A stretch of DNA of 64,000 bases from Pelobium manganitolerans (GCF_003609575.1 NZ_MBTA01000028.1:163897-227896); one strand, 5' to 3'. Positions 24,025 to 32,893 are shown, numbered from the stretch's first letter. A program made the numbers and translations. Notes: generated by a model not told the origin, from the letters alone.

Positions 24025-24042
24025 CAAAATAAATAACTAAAG

Positions 24043-26454
24043 ATGAAAATTTTTAAAATCATGATCTTAGGCTTCCTCGCGGGGTCATTTTCAGCAAAGG
24101 CCCAAAATTATACCAATGTGCCTAACGGATTACAGCTAAGCACAAAAGATATGCTGGTAAAAATCCAGTTTTACGGCCCCGAGGTGGTGCGCATTGTGAA
24201 ATATCCTTTAGGGAAAACCTTTAACAAAGAAAGTCTTTCGGTAATACAAACGCCAGTAAAAACAAGCTTCAGCACCGCGCAAAACGGCAACCAGCTCACG
24301 CTAAAAACTAAACAACTTACCGTAGCTGTTTCTTTAACATCGGGCAAGGTAAGTTTCTCGGCTCCAAACAATACCCAGCTATTGGCAGAGAAAGAACAAG
24401 GAGCATCTTTTACTCCGTTTGATGATGCAGGCAATAAAACGTTTACCGTGCGGCAAACATTTGTGCTAGATAAAGACGAAGCCATTTACGGATTAGGCCA
24501 GCAGCAACACGGTAAAATGGTGCAGCGCAACCTCAGCTTAAACATGGTGCAAGGAAATACAGACGATTATGTGCCATTTTTTCAATCTATTAAAGGCTAC
24601 GGGCTGTTTTGGGACAACTACTCGCCAACACAGTTTAAAGATAACCAAGAAGGTACTTTCTTTAGTTCTGATGTAGGCGACGGCATAGACTACTATTTTA
24701 TGTACGGCAAAAATGCCGATGGCGTAATTGCAAAAATGCGGGAACTCACAGGCCAAGTACCCATGTTTCCTTTGTGGACCTACGGTTTTTTCCAAAGTAA
24801 AGAACGCTATAAAAGTCAGGATGAGTTGGTGGGCGTAGTAGAAAAGTACCGCGATTTAAATGTGCCTTTAGACGGGATTATACAAGACTGGCAATATTGG
24901 GGCAACAACTATCTATGGAACGCTATGGAATTTTTGAATGTCGAATTTCCAGATCCAAAGAGGATGGTAAACGAAATTCATCAGCTTAATGCGCACGCAT
25001 TAATTTCTATTTGGAGTTCTTTTGGCCCAAAAACTAAGCAATACCATGATCTGGACAGTATAAATGCGCTGTTCAACTTTAACACTTGGCCTCAGTCCGG
25101 TTCAGAAAAATGGCCACCAAACCGTGATTATCCATCTGGTGTGAGGGTTTATGATGCCTATAACCCTAAAGCCAGGGATATTTATTGGAATTACCTTGAT
25201 AAAGGCCTCCGTTCCGTGGGGATTGATGGTTGGTGGATGGACTCGACAGAACCCGATCACTTGGATTTTAAACCTTCTGATCTCGACAACCAAACTTTTT
25301 TAGGTTCTTTCAGAAAAGTGCGTAATGCCTACCCTTTAATGACGGTGGGCGGCGTTTACAAACACCAGCGCGAGCTTGATAATGCAAAACGCGTTTTTAT
25401 CTTAACAAGGTCGGCCTTTGCGGGCCAGCAACGTTACGGCGCAAATACCTGGTCCGGCGATGTTACCGCTTCATGGGCAGCATTGAGAAACCAAATTTCA
25501 GCGGGCCTCAATTTTTCGCTTACCGGAATCCCATATTGGAACAGCGATATCGGTGGGTTCTTCTTAAACAACTTTAAACGGAAATTGGATGATCCAGAAT
25601 ACAGGGAATTATATGTACGATGGTTGCAATTCGGCACTTTTTGCCCAATGATGCGCTCTCATGGTGCGGATGCGCCTCGCGAAATTTACCAGTTTGGCAA
25701 AAAAGGCGACCGCGCCTATGACGCTATCGAGAAGTACATCAACCTTAGATATACCTTGCTCCCTTACATTTATTCCACCTCTTGGGATGTAACCGCCAAC
25801 CAATCCAGCATGATGCGAGCGCTAATGATGGATTTTCCGGCCGATAAAAATGTGTTGGACATAAACGATGAGTATATGTTCGGAAAATCAATCTTGGTAA
25901 GCCCCGTTACAAGCGCTATGTACACCCAAGTATCGGGATCGGGAGCAAACACGGTAAAAAAAGAAGATTTTAGCGAGCTTAAAGCCAAAGAAACCTACCT
26001 GCCCGCTGGCACAGCTTGGTTTGATTTCTGGACCGGCGAAAAACTAGAAGGAGGCGCCAAAACCTCTAAAGAAACACCGCTAGACATGTTGCCTCTTTAT
26101 GTAAAAGCAGGCTCAATTATGCCTTTAGGGCCGCGCGTGCAGTATGCCACAGAGAAAAAATGGGACAGTTTAGAAATACGTATCTACCCGGGCGCAAACG
26201 GGAACTTTGTGTTATACGAAGATGAAAACGACAATTATAATTACGAAAAAGGCGCGTACAGCACCATCTCTTTCAGTTGGGATGATCTAAAACATACCCT
26301 AACAGTGCATGATAGGAAAGGATTTTTTAAGGGGATGCTCGATAGCAGAAAGTTCAATATCGTATTAGTATCAGGCGCTGATACATCCGGCACAGGCACA
26401 AAAAAAGAAATACAGATAAACTATACAGGCAAAAAGAAATCAGTTAAGTTCTAA
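24043..26454 (+). CDS. GH31 alpha-xylosidase-like enzyme without PA14 insert
   Basis: This is an 803-residue exported enzyme with a signal peptide of about 20 residues. The nucleophile is Asp400 in WWMDSTEPDH and the acid/base Asp473 in WSGDVTASW. It lacks the PA14 insert of its neighbour and carries a longer lid region after the DWQYWG motif (the NYLWNAMEFLNVEFPDP stretch). It also has a loop of about 20 residues near 627-650 before the C-terminal beta domain. The paralogous pair probably handles two different alpha-linked sugars or two linkage contexts (inference). It lies 18 bases after the first GH31 and 9 bases before the next GH43, so all three are likely one transcript. Confidence 0.92.
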   Translation: MKIFKIMILGFLAGSFSAKAQNYTNVPNGLQLSTKDMLVKIQFYGPEVVRIVKYPLGKTFNKESLSVIQTPVKTSFSTAQNGNQLTLKTKQLTVAVSLTSGKVSFSAPNNTQLLAEKEQGASFTPFDDAGNKTFTVRQTFVLDKDEAIYGLGQQQHGKMVQRNLSLNMVQGNTDDYVPFFQSIKGYGLFWDNYSPTQFKDNQEGTFFSSDVGDGIDYYFMYGKNADGVIAKMRELTGQVPMFPLWTYGFFQSKERYKSQDELVGVVEKYRDLNVPLDGIIQDWQYWGNNYLWNAMEFLNVEFPDPKRMVNEIHQLNAHALISIWSSFGPKTKQYHDLDSINALFNFNTWPQSGSEKWPPNRDYPSGVRVYDAYNPKARDIYWNYLDKGLRSVGIDGWWMDSTEPDHLDFKPSDLDNQTFLGSFRKVRNAYPLMTVGGVYKHQRELDNAKRVFILTRSAFAGQQRYGANTWSGDVTASWAALRNQISAGLNFSLTGIPYWNSDIGGFFLNNFKRKLDDPEYRELYVRWLQFGTFCPMMRSHGADAPREIYQFGKKGDRAYDAIEKYINLRYTLLPYIYSTSWDVTANQSSMMRALMMDFPADKNVLDINDEYMFGKSILVSPVTSAMYTQVSGSGANTVKKEDFSELKAKETYLPAGTAWFDFWTGEKLEGGAKTSKETPLDMLPLYVKAGSIMPLGPRVQYATEKKWDSLEIRIYPGANGNFVLYEDENDNYNYEKGAYSTISFSWDDLKHTLTVHDRKGFFKGMLDSRKFNIVLVSGADTSGTGTKKEIQINYTGKKKSVKF

Positions 26455-26463
26455 ATATTTTAT

Positions 26464-27420
26464 ATGAAAAATACCATTGTTAGCACCCTCGCACTTTTTG
26501 CGGCAGCATTAACTGCGCAGGCACAAAATCCAATTATCAGCCACATTTTTACCGCTGATCCTTCGCCACTGGTTTATAAAGACACCTTGTTTTTATACAC
26601 CGGGCACGACGTAGCCACCACCTCGGATACGAATTACAAAATGGCCGACTGGCACGTATTCTCTACCACAGATATGGCAACCTGGAAGGACCACGGTGCA
26701 CCACTTTCGCCCGCTAGCTTTTCTTGGGCAACCGGCGATGCATACGCCGCGCAATGTGTGGAGCGTAACGGAAAATTTTACTGGTACGTTTCTACCTTTC
26801 ATAAATCCGACAGCATAAGCAAAGGCGGCGCGGCAATAGGCGTTGCAGTTTCTGACAGTCCTACCGGTCCATTTAAAGATGCCATTGGCAAAGCGTTAAT
26901 TGTTAATGAGATGACCACAGACAACAAACACGCCTGGGATGATATTGACCCCACCGTTTTTGTTGACGATGATGGCCAGGCTTACCTGTTTTGGGGCAAT
27001 GGCAGTTGCAAATCTGTAAAGCTGAAAGAAAACATGGTAGAGCTGGACGGGCCTATTTCTACCTTTAAGCCAAAAGGCTTTATAGAAGGCCCTTGGGTTT
27101 ATAAAAGAAACTCGCTGTACTATCTAGTTTACGCAGGCGCCGGTACAAAGCCAGAAATGATTGAATATTGTACGGCTAAAAACATCAACGGACCTTGGGA
27201 GTACCGTGGCATTATCCAAGAAAATGTGCCAAACAGTTTTACTACCCATCCCGGGATTATCGACTATAAAGGGAAATCTTATTTCTTCTACCATAATGGC
27301 AGCCTGCCCACAGGCGGAAGCTACCGCCGTTCTGTATGCGTAGATGAAATGCACTACAATGCCGATGGCACTATCCAAAAAATTGTACAAACAAAAGAGG
27401 GCGTTGCGCCAATTAAATAA
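26464..27420 (+). CDS. GH43 glycosidase lacking CBM6, copy 4
   Basis: This is a 318-residue exported single-domain enzyme. A signal peptide (1-20) is followed by the propeller, with base Asp32 (TADPSP), modulator Asp162 (DIDPT) and acid Glu208 (IEGPW). It is close to copies 1-3 but stops just after the last propeller blade (QTKEGVAPIK), where the others continue into CBM6. The catalytic domain is complete, so this looks like clean loss, or never gain, of the binding module. Its stop codon is immediately followed by the ATG of the next gene, implying tight co-translation. It may serve soluble oligosaccharides rather than polymer (inference). Confidence 0.92.
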   Translation: MKNTIVSTLALFAAALTAQAQNPIISHIFTADPSPLVYKDTLFLYTGHDVATTSDTNYKMADWHVFSTTDMATWKDHGAPLSPASFSWATGDAYAAQCVERNGKFYWYVSTFHKSDSISKGGAAIGVAVSDSPTGPFKDAIGKALIVNEMTTDNKHAWDDIDPTVFVDDDGQAYLFWGNGSCKSVKLKENMVELDGPISTFKPKGFIEGPWVYKRNSLYYLVYAGAGTKPEMIEYCTAKNINGPWEYRGIIQENVPNSFTTHPGIIDYKGKSYFFYHNGSLPTGGSYRRSVCVDEMHYNADGTIQKIVQTKEGVAPIK

Positions 27421-29022
27421 ATGATGAAAAAGATAAAATATACCCTAATGTTAACAGGAGGGCTGTTAGCAGGCTTTGTTTGTGAAGTAAACGCGCAAGA
27501 TACACAGAAGGCGCACAACCCGATTATTTATGCCGACGTGCCAGACATGGCGATGATTAGAGTTGGCGATACGTACTACATGAGCAGCACCACCATGCAC
27601 ATGGCACCGGGCGTACCTATCATGAAATCCAAAGATTTAAGCAATTGGAAACTGGTGAGTTACGCTTATGATACTTTAGCCAACGTGGATGCTATGAACC
27701 TAACCGACGGAAAAGGAACCTACGGGCGGGGCTCTTGGGCAAGCAGTTTGCGTTACCACAACAACACTTTTTATGTTTCCACCTTTGCACAAACCACTGG
27801 ACAAACCTATATCTATAGCACTAAAGATATCGAAAACGGGCCTTGGAAAAGGGTAACGTTTAAACCAAGCTTTCATGATCATTCGCTGTTCTTCGACGAT
27901 GACGGAAAGGTTTATATGCTTTATGGCGGTGGCAAACTTACTTTGGTAGAATTAAATGCCGATTTATCGGGAGTAAAACAAGGAGGTTTAAACCGCGTAG
28001 TTATAGAGAACGCTACCGCACCAAGCCAGATAAACGGCAAGCAGGGAGGCTTACCCGCAGAAGGTTCCCAGCTATTTAAGGTAAACGGCAAATATTACCT
28101 GTTTAACATCTCGTGGCCACCTAACAGTATGCGTACGGTAATTGTACATCGCGCAGATAAAATCACGGGTCCTTGGGAAGGCAAGGTGGTTTTACAAGAT
28201 TTGGGCGTAGCACAGGGCGGACTGATAGACCAGCCAGACGGAACCTGGTATGCCTATCTTTTTAGAGATAATGGAGCGGTAGGCCGTATCCCTTATTTGG
28301 TTCCGGTAAAGTGGGAGGACGGCTGGCCGGTATTGGGAGTAAATGGAAAAGTACCTCAATATTTAGATTTACCTGCCAATAAAAGCTTAATTCCGGGGAT
28401 AGTAAACTCAGACGATTTTTCGCGCAAAAAAACCGATGCAGATTTACCGCTGGTATGGCAATGGAACCACAATCCAGACAATAGTTTATGGTCCGTTAAA
28501 GCCCGGAAGGGATACCTAAGGTTAAAAACCGGTGCCGTCACAAACGATTTCCTGTTGGCCCGCAACTCGCTTACGCAACGCACTATTGGGCCTGTAAGCA
28601 GCGGAACAACATCAATTGACGTATCCAATATGAAAGATGGCGATTTTGCAGGTTTGGGGCTGCTTCAAAAAAATTACGGCTTAGTAGGCGTTAAAGTAAA
28701 CGGCGGCACAAAAAACATTGTGATGGTAAATGCAAGTACAGGAAACCCAGAGCAGGTGAGCGAAATTCCACTGCAACAAAAGACCATTTTTTTTAAAGCC
28801 ACGTGCGACTTTAGGGACCGGAAAGATACTGCCGATTTCTACTACAGTTTAGACGGCAAAAACTGGGAAAAAATAGGAACACCGTTAAAAATGGCCTACA
28901 CCATCCCACAGTTTATCGGTTACCGTTTTACCCTGTTCAATTTCGCAACAAAAGCTGCGGGAGGATTTGCAGACTTCGACTTTTTCCAAATTTCTGATAA
29001 AATAGAAAACCCAGATAAATAG
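27421..29022 (+). CDS. GH43 (subfamily 12-like) with DUF1349-type C-terminal domain
   Basis: This is a 533-residue exported enzyme starting directly at the base after the previous stop. A signal peptide (1-26) precedes the propeller. Asp42 in VPDMAMIR is the base, Asp153 in FHDHSLFFDDDG the modulator and Glu214 in PAEGSQLF the acid. A concanavalin-like DUF1349/GH43_C2 sandwich covers about 330-525 and ends with ADFDFFQIS. The motif wording is like GH43_12 arabinofuranosidases that act on substituted xylo-oligosaccharides (family knowledge; the subfamily was assigned by eye). Met43 replaces the usual Pro after the base Asp, which is slightly unusual. Seven bases separate it from the next gene. 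Confidence 0.9.
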   Translation: MMKKIKYTLMLTGGLLAGFVCEVNAQDTQKAHNPIIYADVPDMAMIRVGDTYYMSSTTMHMAPGVPIMKSKDLSNWKLVSYAYDTLANVDAMNLTDGKGTYGRGSWASSLRYHNNTFYVSTFAQTTGQTYIYSTKDIENGPWKRVTFKPSFHDHSLFFDDDGKVYMLYGGGKLTLVELNADLSGVKQGGLNRVVIENATAPSQINGKQGGLPAEGSQLFKVNGKYYLFNISWPPNSMRTVIVHRADKITGPWEGKVVLQDLGVAQGGLIDQPDGTWYAYLFRDNGAVGRIPYLVPVKWEDGWPVLGVNGKVPQYLDLPANKSLIPGIVNSDDFSRKKTDADLPLVWQWNHNPDNSLWSVKARKGYLRLKTGAVTNDFLLARNSLTQRTIGPVSSGTTSIDVSNMKDGDFAGLGLLQKNYGLVGVKVNGGTKNIVMVNASTGNPEQVSEIPLQQKTIFFKATCDFRDRKDTADFYYSLDGKNWEKIGTPLKMAYTIPQFIGYRFTLFNFATKAAGGFADFDFFQISDKIENPDK

Positions 29023-29029
29023 ATACAAA

Positions 29030-30382
29030 ATGGAATTTCTAAAGTTTAAAAACATTAAAAGTTTAGCGGTAGCCTTGTTTATGGCAGGCATAACATCGCA
29101 AGCTTTAGCTCAAAACCCCATCATCCATAACCAGTTTACGGCAGATCCATCTGCCCGCGTTTTTGGCGATAAGGTGTACCTTTTTCCGTCTCATGATATT
29201 TTAGCCAACAAAGAAAGAGGACGTATAGACTGGTTTTGTATGGAAGATTACCATGTGTTTTCCTCTAGCAATTTAACAGATTGGGAAGACCACGGCGTAA
29301 TTGTAACCCAAAACAAGGTGCCTTGGGTAAAACCCGATAGTTATAGCATGTGGGCACCCGATTGTATCGAGCGTAATGGCAAATATTATTTCTACTTTCC
29401 GTCCACACCAAAAGACAGCACATTAGGCAGAGGATTTAAGATTGGTGTAGCTGTGGCAGATAGGCCAGAAGGGCCTTATATACCCGAGGCTTTGCCTATA
29501 AAAAACGTGAACGGTATTGACCCGAATGTTTTTATTGATAATGACGGCCAAGCCTATTTATATTGGTCCGCAGGAAACATATACGGCGCAAAATTGAACG
29601 AAAACATGCTAGAGCTTGCTTCGGACCCGGTTATTTTGCAAGATTTACCCACTAAAGGTTTAAAAGAAGGACCTTATTTGTTTGAAAGAGGAGGGATTTA
29701 CTACCTAACCTATCCACACGTAGAAAATAAAACAGAAAGGCTCGAATACGCTATCTCGGATAATCCGCTTGGGCCGTTTAAGTTTAAGGGTGTAATTATG
29801 GACGAAACGCCCGGATGTTGGACAAACCATCATTCTATTCTGCCATTTAAAAATCAGTGGTATTTGTTTTACCATGCCAATGATTTTTCTCCAGCTTTTG
29901 ATAAAGCCCGTTCGGCGAGGATAGATAGCCTGTTTTTTAACGCTGATGGAACCATACAAAAAGTGATACCTACCTTGCGCGGAGTTGGGCTCACAAAAGC
30001 CACAGACAAAATACAGATCGACCGTTATAGCCAAATTAGCGAATCTGGCGCTTCGGTAGCTTTTTTAGATACCGCAGATAAGTTTAATGGCTGGAAAACA
30101 GTGCTTAGCAAACCAAACGCTTGGGTAAAGTACAACAGCGTTGATTTTGGGAGCGGGAACTTTAAAAACGTGGTCGCACGTGTATCCGCTTCAAAAGCCA
30201 GCGATTTACAGATACTGCTGAATAAAGGTACTAGGCCTATAGTCATTAAAATACCTGCCACATCCGGTGCTTTCCAAACCATTAAGGTGCCTGTTGCTGT
30301 TAATGCCAGCGGAATACATCATATAACAGTGAAAGCGATAGGGGCAAATGCGGTAGATGTGGATTGGATAAGGTTTGAGTAA
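29030..30382 (+). CDS. GH43-CBM6 glycosidase, divergent copy 5
   Basis: This is a 450-residue exported enzyme and the last gene of the large + strand array. The signal peptide ends LAQ at residue 28. GH43 residues are Asp39 (TADPSA), Asp164 (GIDPN) and Glu213 (KEGPY). It belongs to a different branch from copies 1-4: it has the FPSHDI and MWAPDCIERNGKYYFYFPS motifs, a longer first blade and EGPY in place of EGPW. The C-terminal beta-sandwich (about 325-450) is CBM6-like but poorly conserved. An exo-xylosidase or arabinofuranosidase is likely. The gene is followed by a 491-base region with a small-RNA candidate. Confidence 0.9.
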   Translation: MEFLKFKNIKSLAVALFMAGITSQALAQNPIIHNQFTADPSARVFGDKVYLFPSHDILANKERGRIDWFCMEDYHVFSSSNLTDWEDHGVIVTQNKVPWVKPDSYSMWAPDCIERNGKYYFYFPSTPKDSTLGRGFKIGVAVADRPEGPYIPEALPIKNVNGIDPNVFIDNDGQAYLYWSAGNIYGAKLNENMLELASDPVILQDLPTKGLKEGPYLFERGGIYYLTYPHVENKTERLEYAISDNPLGPFKFKGVIMDETPGCWTNHHSILPFKNQWYLFYHANDFSPAFDKARSARIDSLFFNADGTIQKVIPTLRGVGLTKATDKIQIDRYSQISESGASVAFLDTADKFNGWKTVLSKPNAWVKYNSVDFGSGNFKNVVARVSASKASDLQILLNKGTRPIVIKIPATSGAFQTIKVPVAVNASGIHHITVKAIGANAVDVDWIRFE

Positions 30383-30437
30383 CATTCTAATTTTCCAAAT
30401 TGAACATTAATGCTATTTAATTGAGAAAAAGTGACGT

Positions 30438-30465
30438 TTGAAATTTATAGGCTCACTTATATTTG
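30438..30465 (+). promoter_or_regulatory. Near-consensus Bacteroidota promoter
   Basis: TTG at 30438-30440, a 17-base spacer and TATATTTG at 30458-30465 match the TTG-N17-23-TAnnTTTG promoter described for Flavobacterium without a mismatch. It starts 55 bases after the end of the GH43 array, and a terminator lies only about 45 bases downstream, so it probably drives a short RNA. Confidence 0.65.
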
Positions 30466-30470
30466 AAGCT

Positions 30471-30555
30471 GATTTATCCCCCTCGGATATCGTTATATAA
30501 TTGGTTGTAAAGAGAATCCCCCAATCCCACGGCGCGGGTTCTCTTTCTTTTTTTT
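30471..30555 (+). ncRNA. Candidate small RNA of about 85 nt
   Basis: The stretch runs from the expected start site after the promoter at 30438-30465 to the U-run of a Rho-independent terminator. No open frame of meaningful length is seen. It contains two single-stranded C-rich stretches (TCCCCCTC at 30477-30484 and TCCCCCAATCCC at 30517-30528, partly within the terminator stem) that could pair with G-rich ribosome-binding or leader regions. Small RNAs beside polysaccharide loci are known in Bacteroides. The endpoints are predicted, not observed. Confidence 0.5.
30509..30555 (+). terminator. Rho-independent terminator
   Basis: AAAGAGAATCCC (30509-30520) pairs with GGGTTCTCTTT (30536-30546), an 11-bp stem with one bulged T and a 15-base loop. 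The following bases, CTTTTTTTT, give a strong U-run. It can end the candidate small RNA, the upstream GH43 array, or both. Confidence 0.75.
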
Positions 30556-30752
30556 GATAAGCACTTTAAAAACTTCCTCAAATTAGCCTAGGGATATCCG
30601 TAAAAAAACGCAAAATCAATTACTATTTTTCGCCCCCTTTTCCATAACCCTGATTCATAGCTTCTTCAAGACTTCTTCGGAAAAGCAGCTGTTTTTGGCT
30701 TCCGTTACCTAATGATGCACGGGCCAACTATGGATGAATGTAAAAGAATAAT

Positions 30753-30807
30753 CCCTATAAGGTCGCTATAAACACGCTATAAGCTCCCTATAAGCTCGCT
30801 TAATTGC
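30753..30807. repeat. Tandem 11-bp repeat array upstream of the 30874 gene
   Basis: There are four direct copies of an 11-base unit: CCCTATAAGGT (30753), CGCTATAAACA (30764), CGCTATAAGCT (30775) and CCCTATAAGCT (30786). A decayed fifth copy, CGCTTAATTGC, starts at 30797. The consensus is C(C/G)CTATAAGCT. The period is about one helical turn, so every unit faces the same side of the DNA. It ends about 66 bases before the next start codon. Confidence 0.8.
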
Positions 30808-30873
30808 TATGAATTTTAAAGGTGATTTTTTATTTTAGGCTTAGTTTAGAGCAATTTAGCAAAATTTCTGTTG

Positions 30874-31554
30874 ATGCCAAAAGATAAACAAACCCCTATA
30901 AGCAAAGATTCCGTTTATGTAAATAGCCGTACTTATGGCGAACACTGGCGGGCAAAAAGAGGGAGTAAAACTCCTGCAAGTTTAAACGCCAGCTTGCAAA
31001 AAAGTGCTTTGGATATGCAAGAAGCCAATAAAGTGGCCCTTTTGATAAAAAGCCGTCTAGATCCCTTTAGATATAATTTTATGGGAGGTCTTATTTGGCA
31101 AAAGCTGGTCAAAGAGTTTAAAAGACAGGCTAAAGAAGAAAAAGCCTTCCACACCGAAAACTTTGACGGAATGGATATATGGAATTTGTATCCGCTAAGC
31201 CGTTTCCGGGCTTATATCAGCTGCCAATGCCAAACAGGTCCGCTTGGGCTAGCTGTAACCATTCACCTTAACAGACATCCAGATTTTAAAAGGAGTTTTG
31301 TAGATAGCTACCGTATTAGCATGTTGGCGATATTTCCAGATTTTGAGAAAATGGAGGCGCACGACGAGGGCTGTATCTCGGATCCTGTTTTCTTAAAAGA
31401 GGCCCTGGCGCCGCTATTGTTCCATTTTCCGGTTCCCCAAGAGGCCAAACACTACCTGTTGGTGCTAAAGATAGAGGGTGCCGAAAAAGGAAAGCCGAAC
31501 AACAATTACACGATCAAAGCCATGCAATTTATCCGTGGCGGAAAAATATCTTAA
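30874..31554 (+). CDS. Unrecognised 226-residue cytoplasmic protein
   Basis: I do not recognise a family. The ATG at 30874 is preferred over the TTG one codon upstream. There is no signal peptide, lipobox or membrane segment, so a cytoplasmic site is likely, unlike nearly every other gene here. The N-terminal half is strongly basic (SRTYGEHWRAKRGSK, KRQAKEEK) and looks helical. The C-terminal half is beta-rich and contains SCQCQTGPLGLAVTIHLNRH and a final KAMQFIRGGKIS. It stands alone between two intergenic regions and faces the GH10 gene convergently. The 11-bp repeats lie just upstream. It may be an unrelated housekeeping or mobile-type protein that happens to sit inside the locus. Confidence 0.7.
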   Translation: MPKDKQTPISKDSVYVNSRTYGEHWRAKRGSKTPASLNASLQKSALDMQEANKVALLIKSRLDPFRYNFMGGLIWQKLVKEFKRQAKEEKAFHTENFDGMDIWNLYPLSRFRAYISCQCQTGPLGLAVTIHLNRHPDFKRSFVDSYRISMLAIFPDFEKMEAHDEGCISDPVFLKEALAPLLFHFPVPQEAKHYLLVLKIEGAEKGKPNNNYTIKAMQFIRGGKIS

Positions 31555-31739
31555 AGACACTCTGGTAAGCCGATAGCTTCACTCTGCTACCGCCAAAATT
31601 TTCATCAGGTCAATGAGGCATCTTTGTATTTTCTTTCAGGATAATCTACAATTTATCAGCGGTTTAGCAACGTTTTGCTTCGCGATGAAAAGAGAACCGT
31701 CTCAATAGCCGGTGCTCCTTTCTAAAACGCCGTGGTTTT

Positions 31740-32831
31740 CTAAAATTTAACCACTTCCCAATAAACTTTTTTTGGTTCCAAGTTGGTGTCAAATAACAAT
31801 GGATAGTTTTTTCTGCCACGCATATCTAACCAAGTATAGCGGTCAGACACGTTCCAGAACGTTACGCTGGAAACTTCTTTTTTATACTTTCTCAGCACAT
31901 CAAAAATCATTTTATATTTTTCAATTTGCTTTTCTTCCATCTCGGGCGTAAATGGGGAGGTTGCTGCACCACCTTGGTTGCGTCCAATTTGTCCGCCTTG
32001 CCTTCCGGCGTAAACGGAAACGTCGAGTTCTGTTATATGTACCTGCAAACCTAGTGAGGAGAACATTTGTATTGATTTTTCAAGTTCTTCTCTGCTGGGG
32101 TTGTTAATGGACCAATGGCCTTGCAGGCCCACCCCGTGGATAGGAACGCCCCGGTCTTTAAGTGATTTCACCAGTTTATAGATCTTATCCCGCTTTGCCG
32201 GAATTTCAGTGTTATAATCATTGTAAAATAAAAGTGCTTTTGGATCCGCTTCGTGAGCGTATTCAAACGCTTTAACAATAAAATCTTCACCGGTAATCTG
32301 GCTCCATTTGCTTTTGCGTAAAAACAAGCTGTCATCGGCAATTACCTCGTTAACCACGTCCCAAGCATATATTTTTCCTTTGTAGCGGCCCGCTACTGTA
32401 TAAATATGGTCTTTAAGTCTTTTTAGCAACAGGTCTTTGCTCACCTCATTTCCCAATGAATCTTTAAACATCCATTGCGGTGCCTGGGTATGCCAGCACA
32501 AGGTGTGTCCCCTTACCGCTATCTTGTTTTTTTCGGCGAAATCTACAATGGCATCTGCATCGCGCCAGAAATAGCGGTTTTCTTCAGGATGTACAGATAC
32601 CATCTTCATCGCATTTTCTGCCGTGATGCTATTGTAGTTTTGTTTAATCAGCTGAACGGTTTTTTCATCTTTCAAATCTCTGGGGGTTACCGCAACACCC
32701 ATTTTAAAATATCCTTTATAGTAATCCTTTAAGCCTTTTTGCGCAAAAGCCGCGGAAAATGCACTTACTAAAATGGTAAGCGCCAGCACGAGGTTACGGC
32801 AAACAGGCGCCAAAAATTTAAGTCCGTTCAT
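31740..32831 (-). CDS. GH10 endo-beta-1,4-xylanase, single domain
   Basis: This is a 363-residue exported enzyme on the - strand, the only confident gene in that direction. The signal peptide (1-30) ends AFAQ, so it is probably periplasmic rather than a lipoprotein. It is a pure GH10 barrel: GHTLCWHTQAPQW, acid/base Glu162 in WDVVNE, FYNDYN, GLQGHW, nucleophile Glu267 in ITELD, and FWNVSDRYTWLD. It lacks the inserted carbohydrate modules of the surface GH10 at 50370. It should cut imported xylo-oligosaccharides to shorter ones. It is transcribed divergently from the GH43 gene at 33050, with 218 bases between their starts, implying a shared control region. The 184 bases beyond its 3' end hold no gene or clear terminator. 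Confidence 0.96.
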   Translation of the reverse strand: MNGLKFLAPVCRNLVLALTILVSAFSAAFAQKGLKDYYKGYFKMGVAVTPRDLKDEKTVQLIKQNYNSITAENAMKMVSVHPEENRYFWRDADAIVDFAEKNKIAVRGHTLCWHTQAPQWMFKDSLGNEVSKDLLLKRLKDHIYTVAGRYKGKIYAWDVVNEVIADDSLFLRKSKWSQITGEDFIVKAFEYAHEADPKALLFYNDYNTEIPAKRDKIYKLVKSLKDRGVPIHGVGLQGHWSINNPSREELEKSIQMFSSLGLQVHITELDVSVYAGRQGGQIGRNQGGAATSPFTPEMEEKQIEKYKMIFDVLRKYKKEVSSVTFWNVSDRYTWLDMRGRKNYPLLFDTNLEPKKVYWEVVKF

Positions 32832-32893
32832 ATTTTAAAATCTAAGTCACAAAAATAACCGAGGTGAAGCTTGTTTATATTCACTATTCGCCG

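Larger units (their letters stand above)
30383..30873. other. 491-base intergenic region
   Basis: It contains, in order, the near-consensus promoter, small-RNA candidate, terminator and 11-bp repeat array, each listed separately. Between 30560 and 30750 I see no coding frame and no further strong signal, apart from GGGATATCCG at 30592-30601, which echoes GGATATCG at 30485-30492 inside the RNA candidate. Confidence 0.6.

Noticed and set aside
30753..30807. CRISPR-like array
   Set aside because: The units are 11 bases with no spacers, the copies are degenerate and there are no cas genes; direct tandem repeat is the right description.
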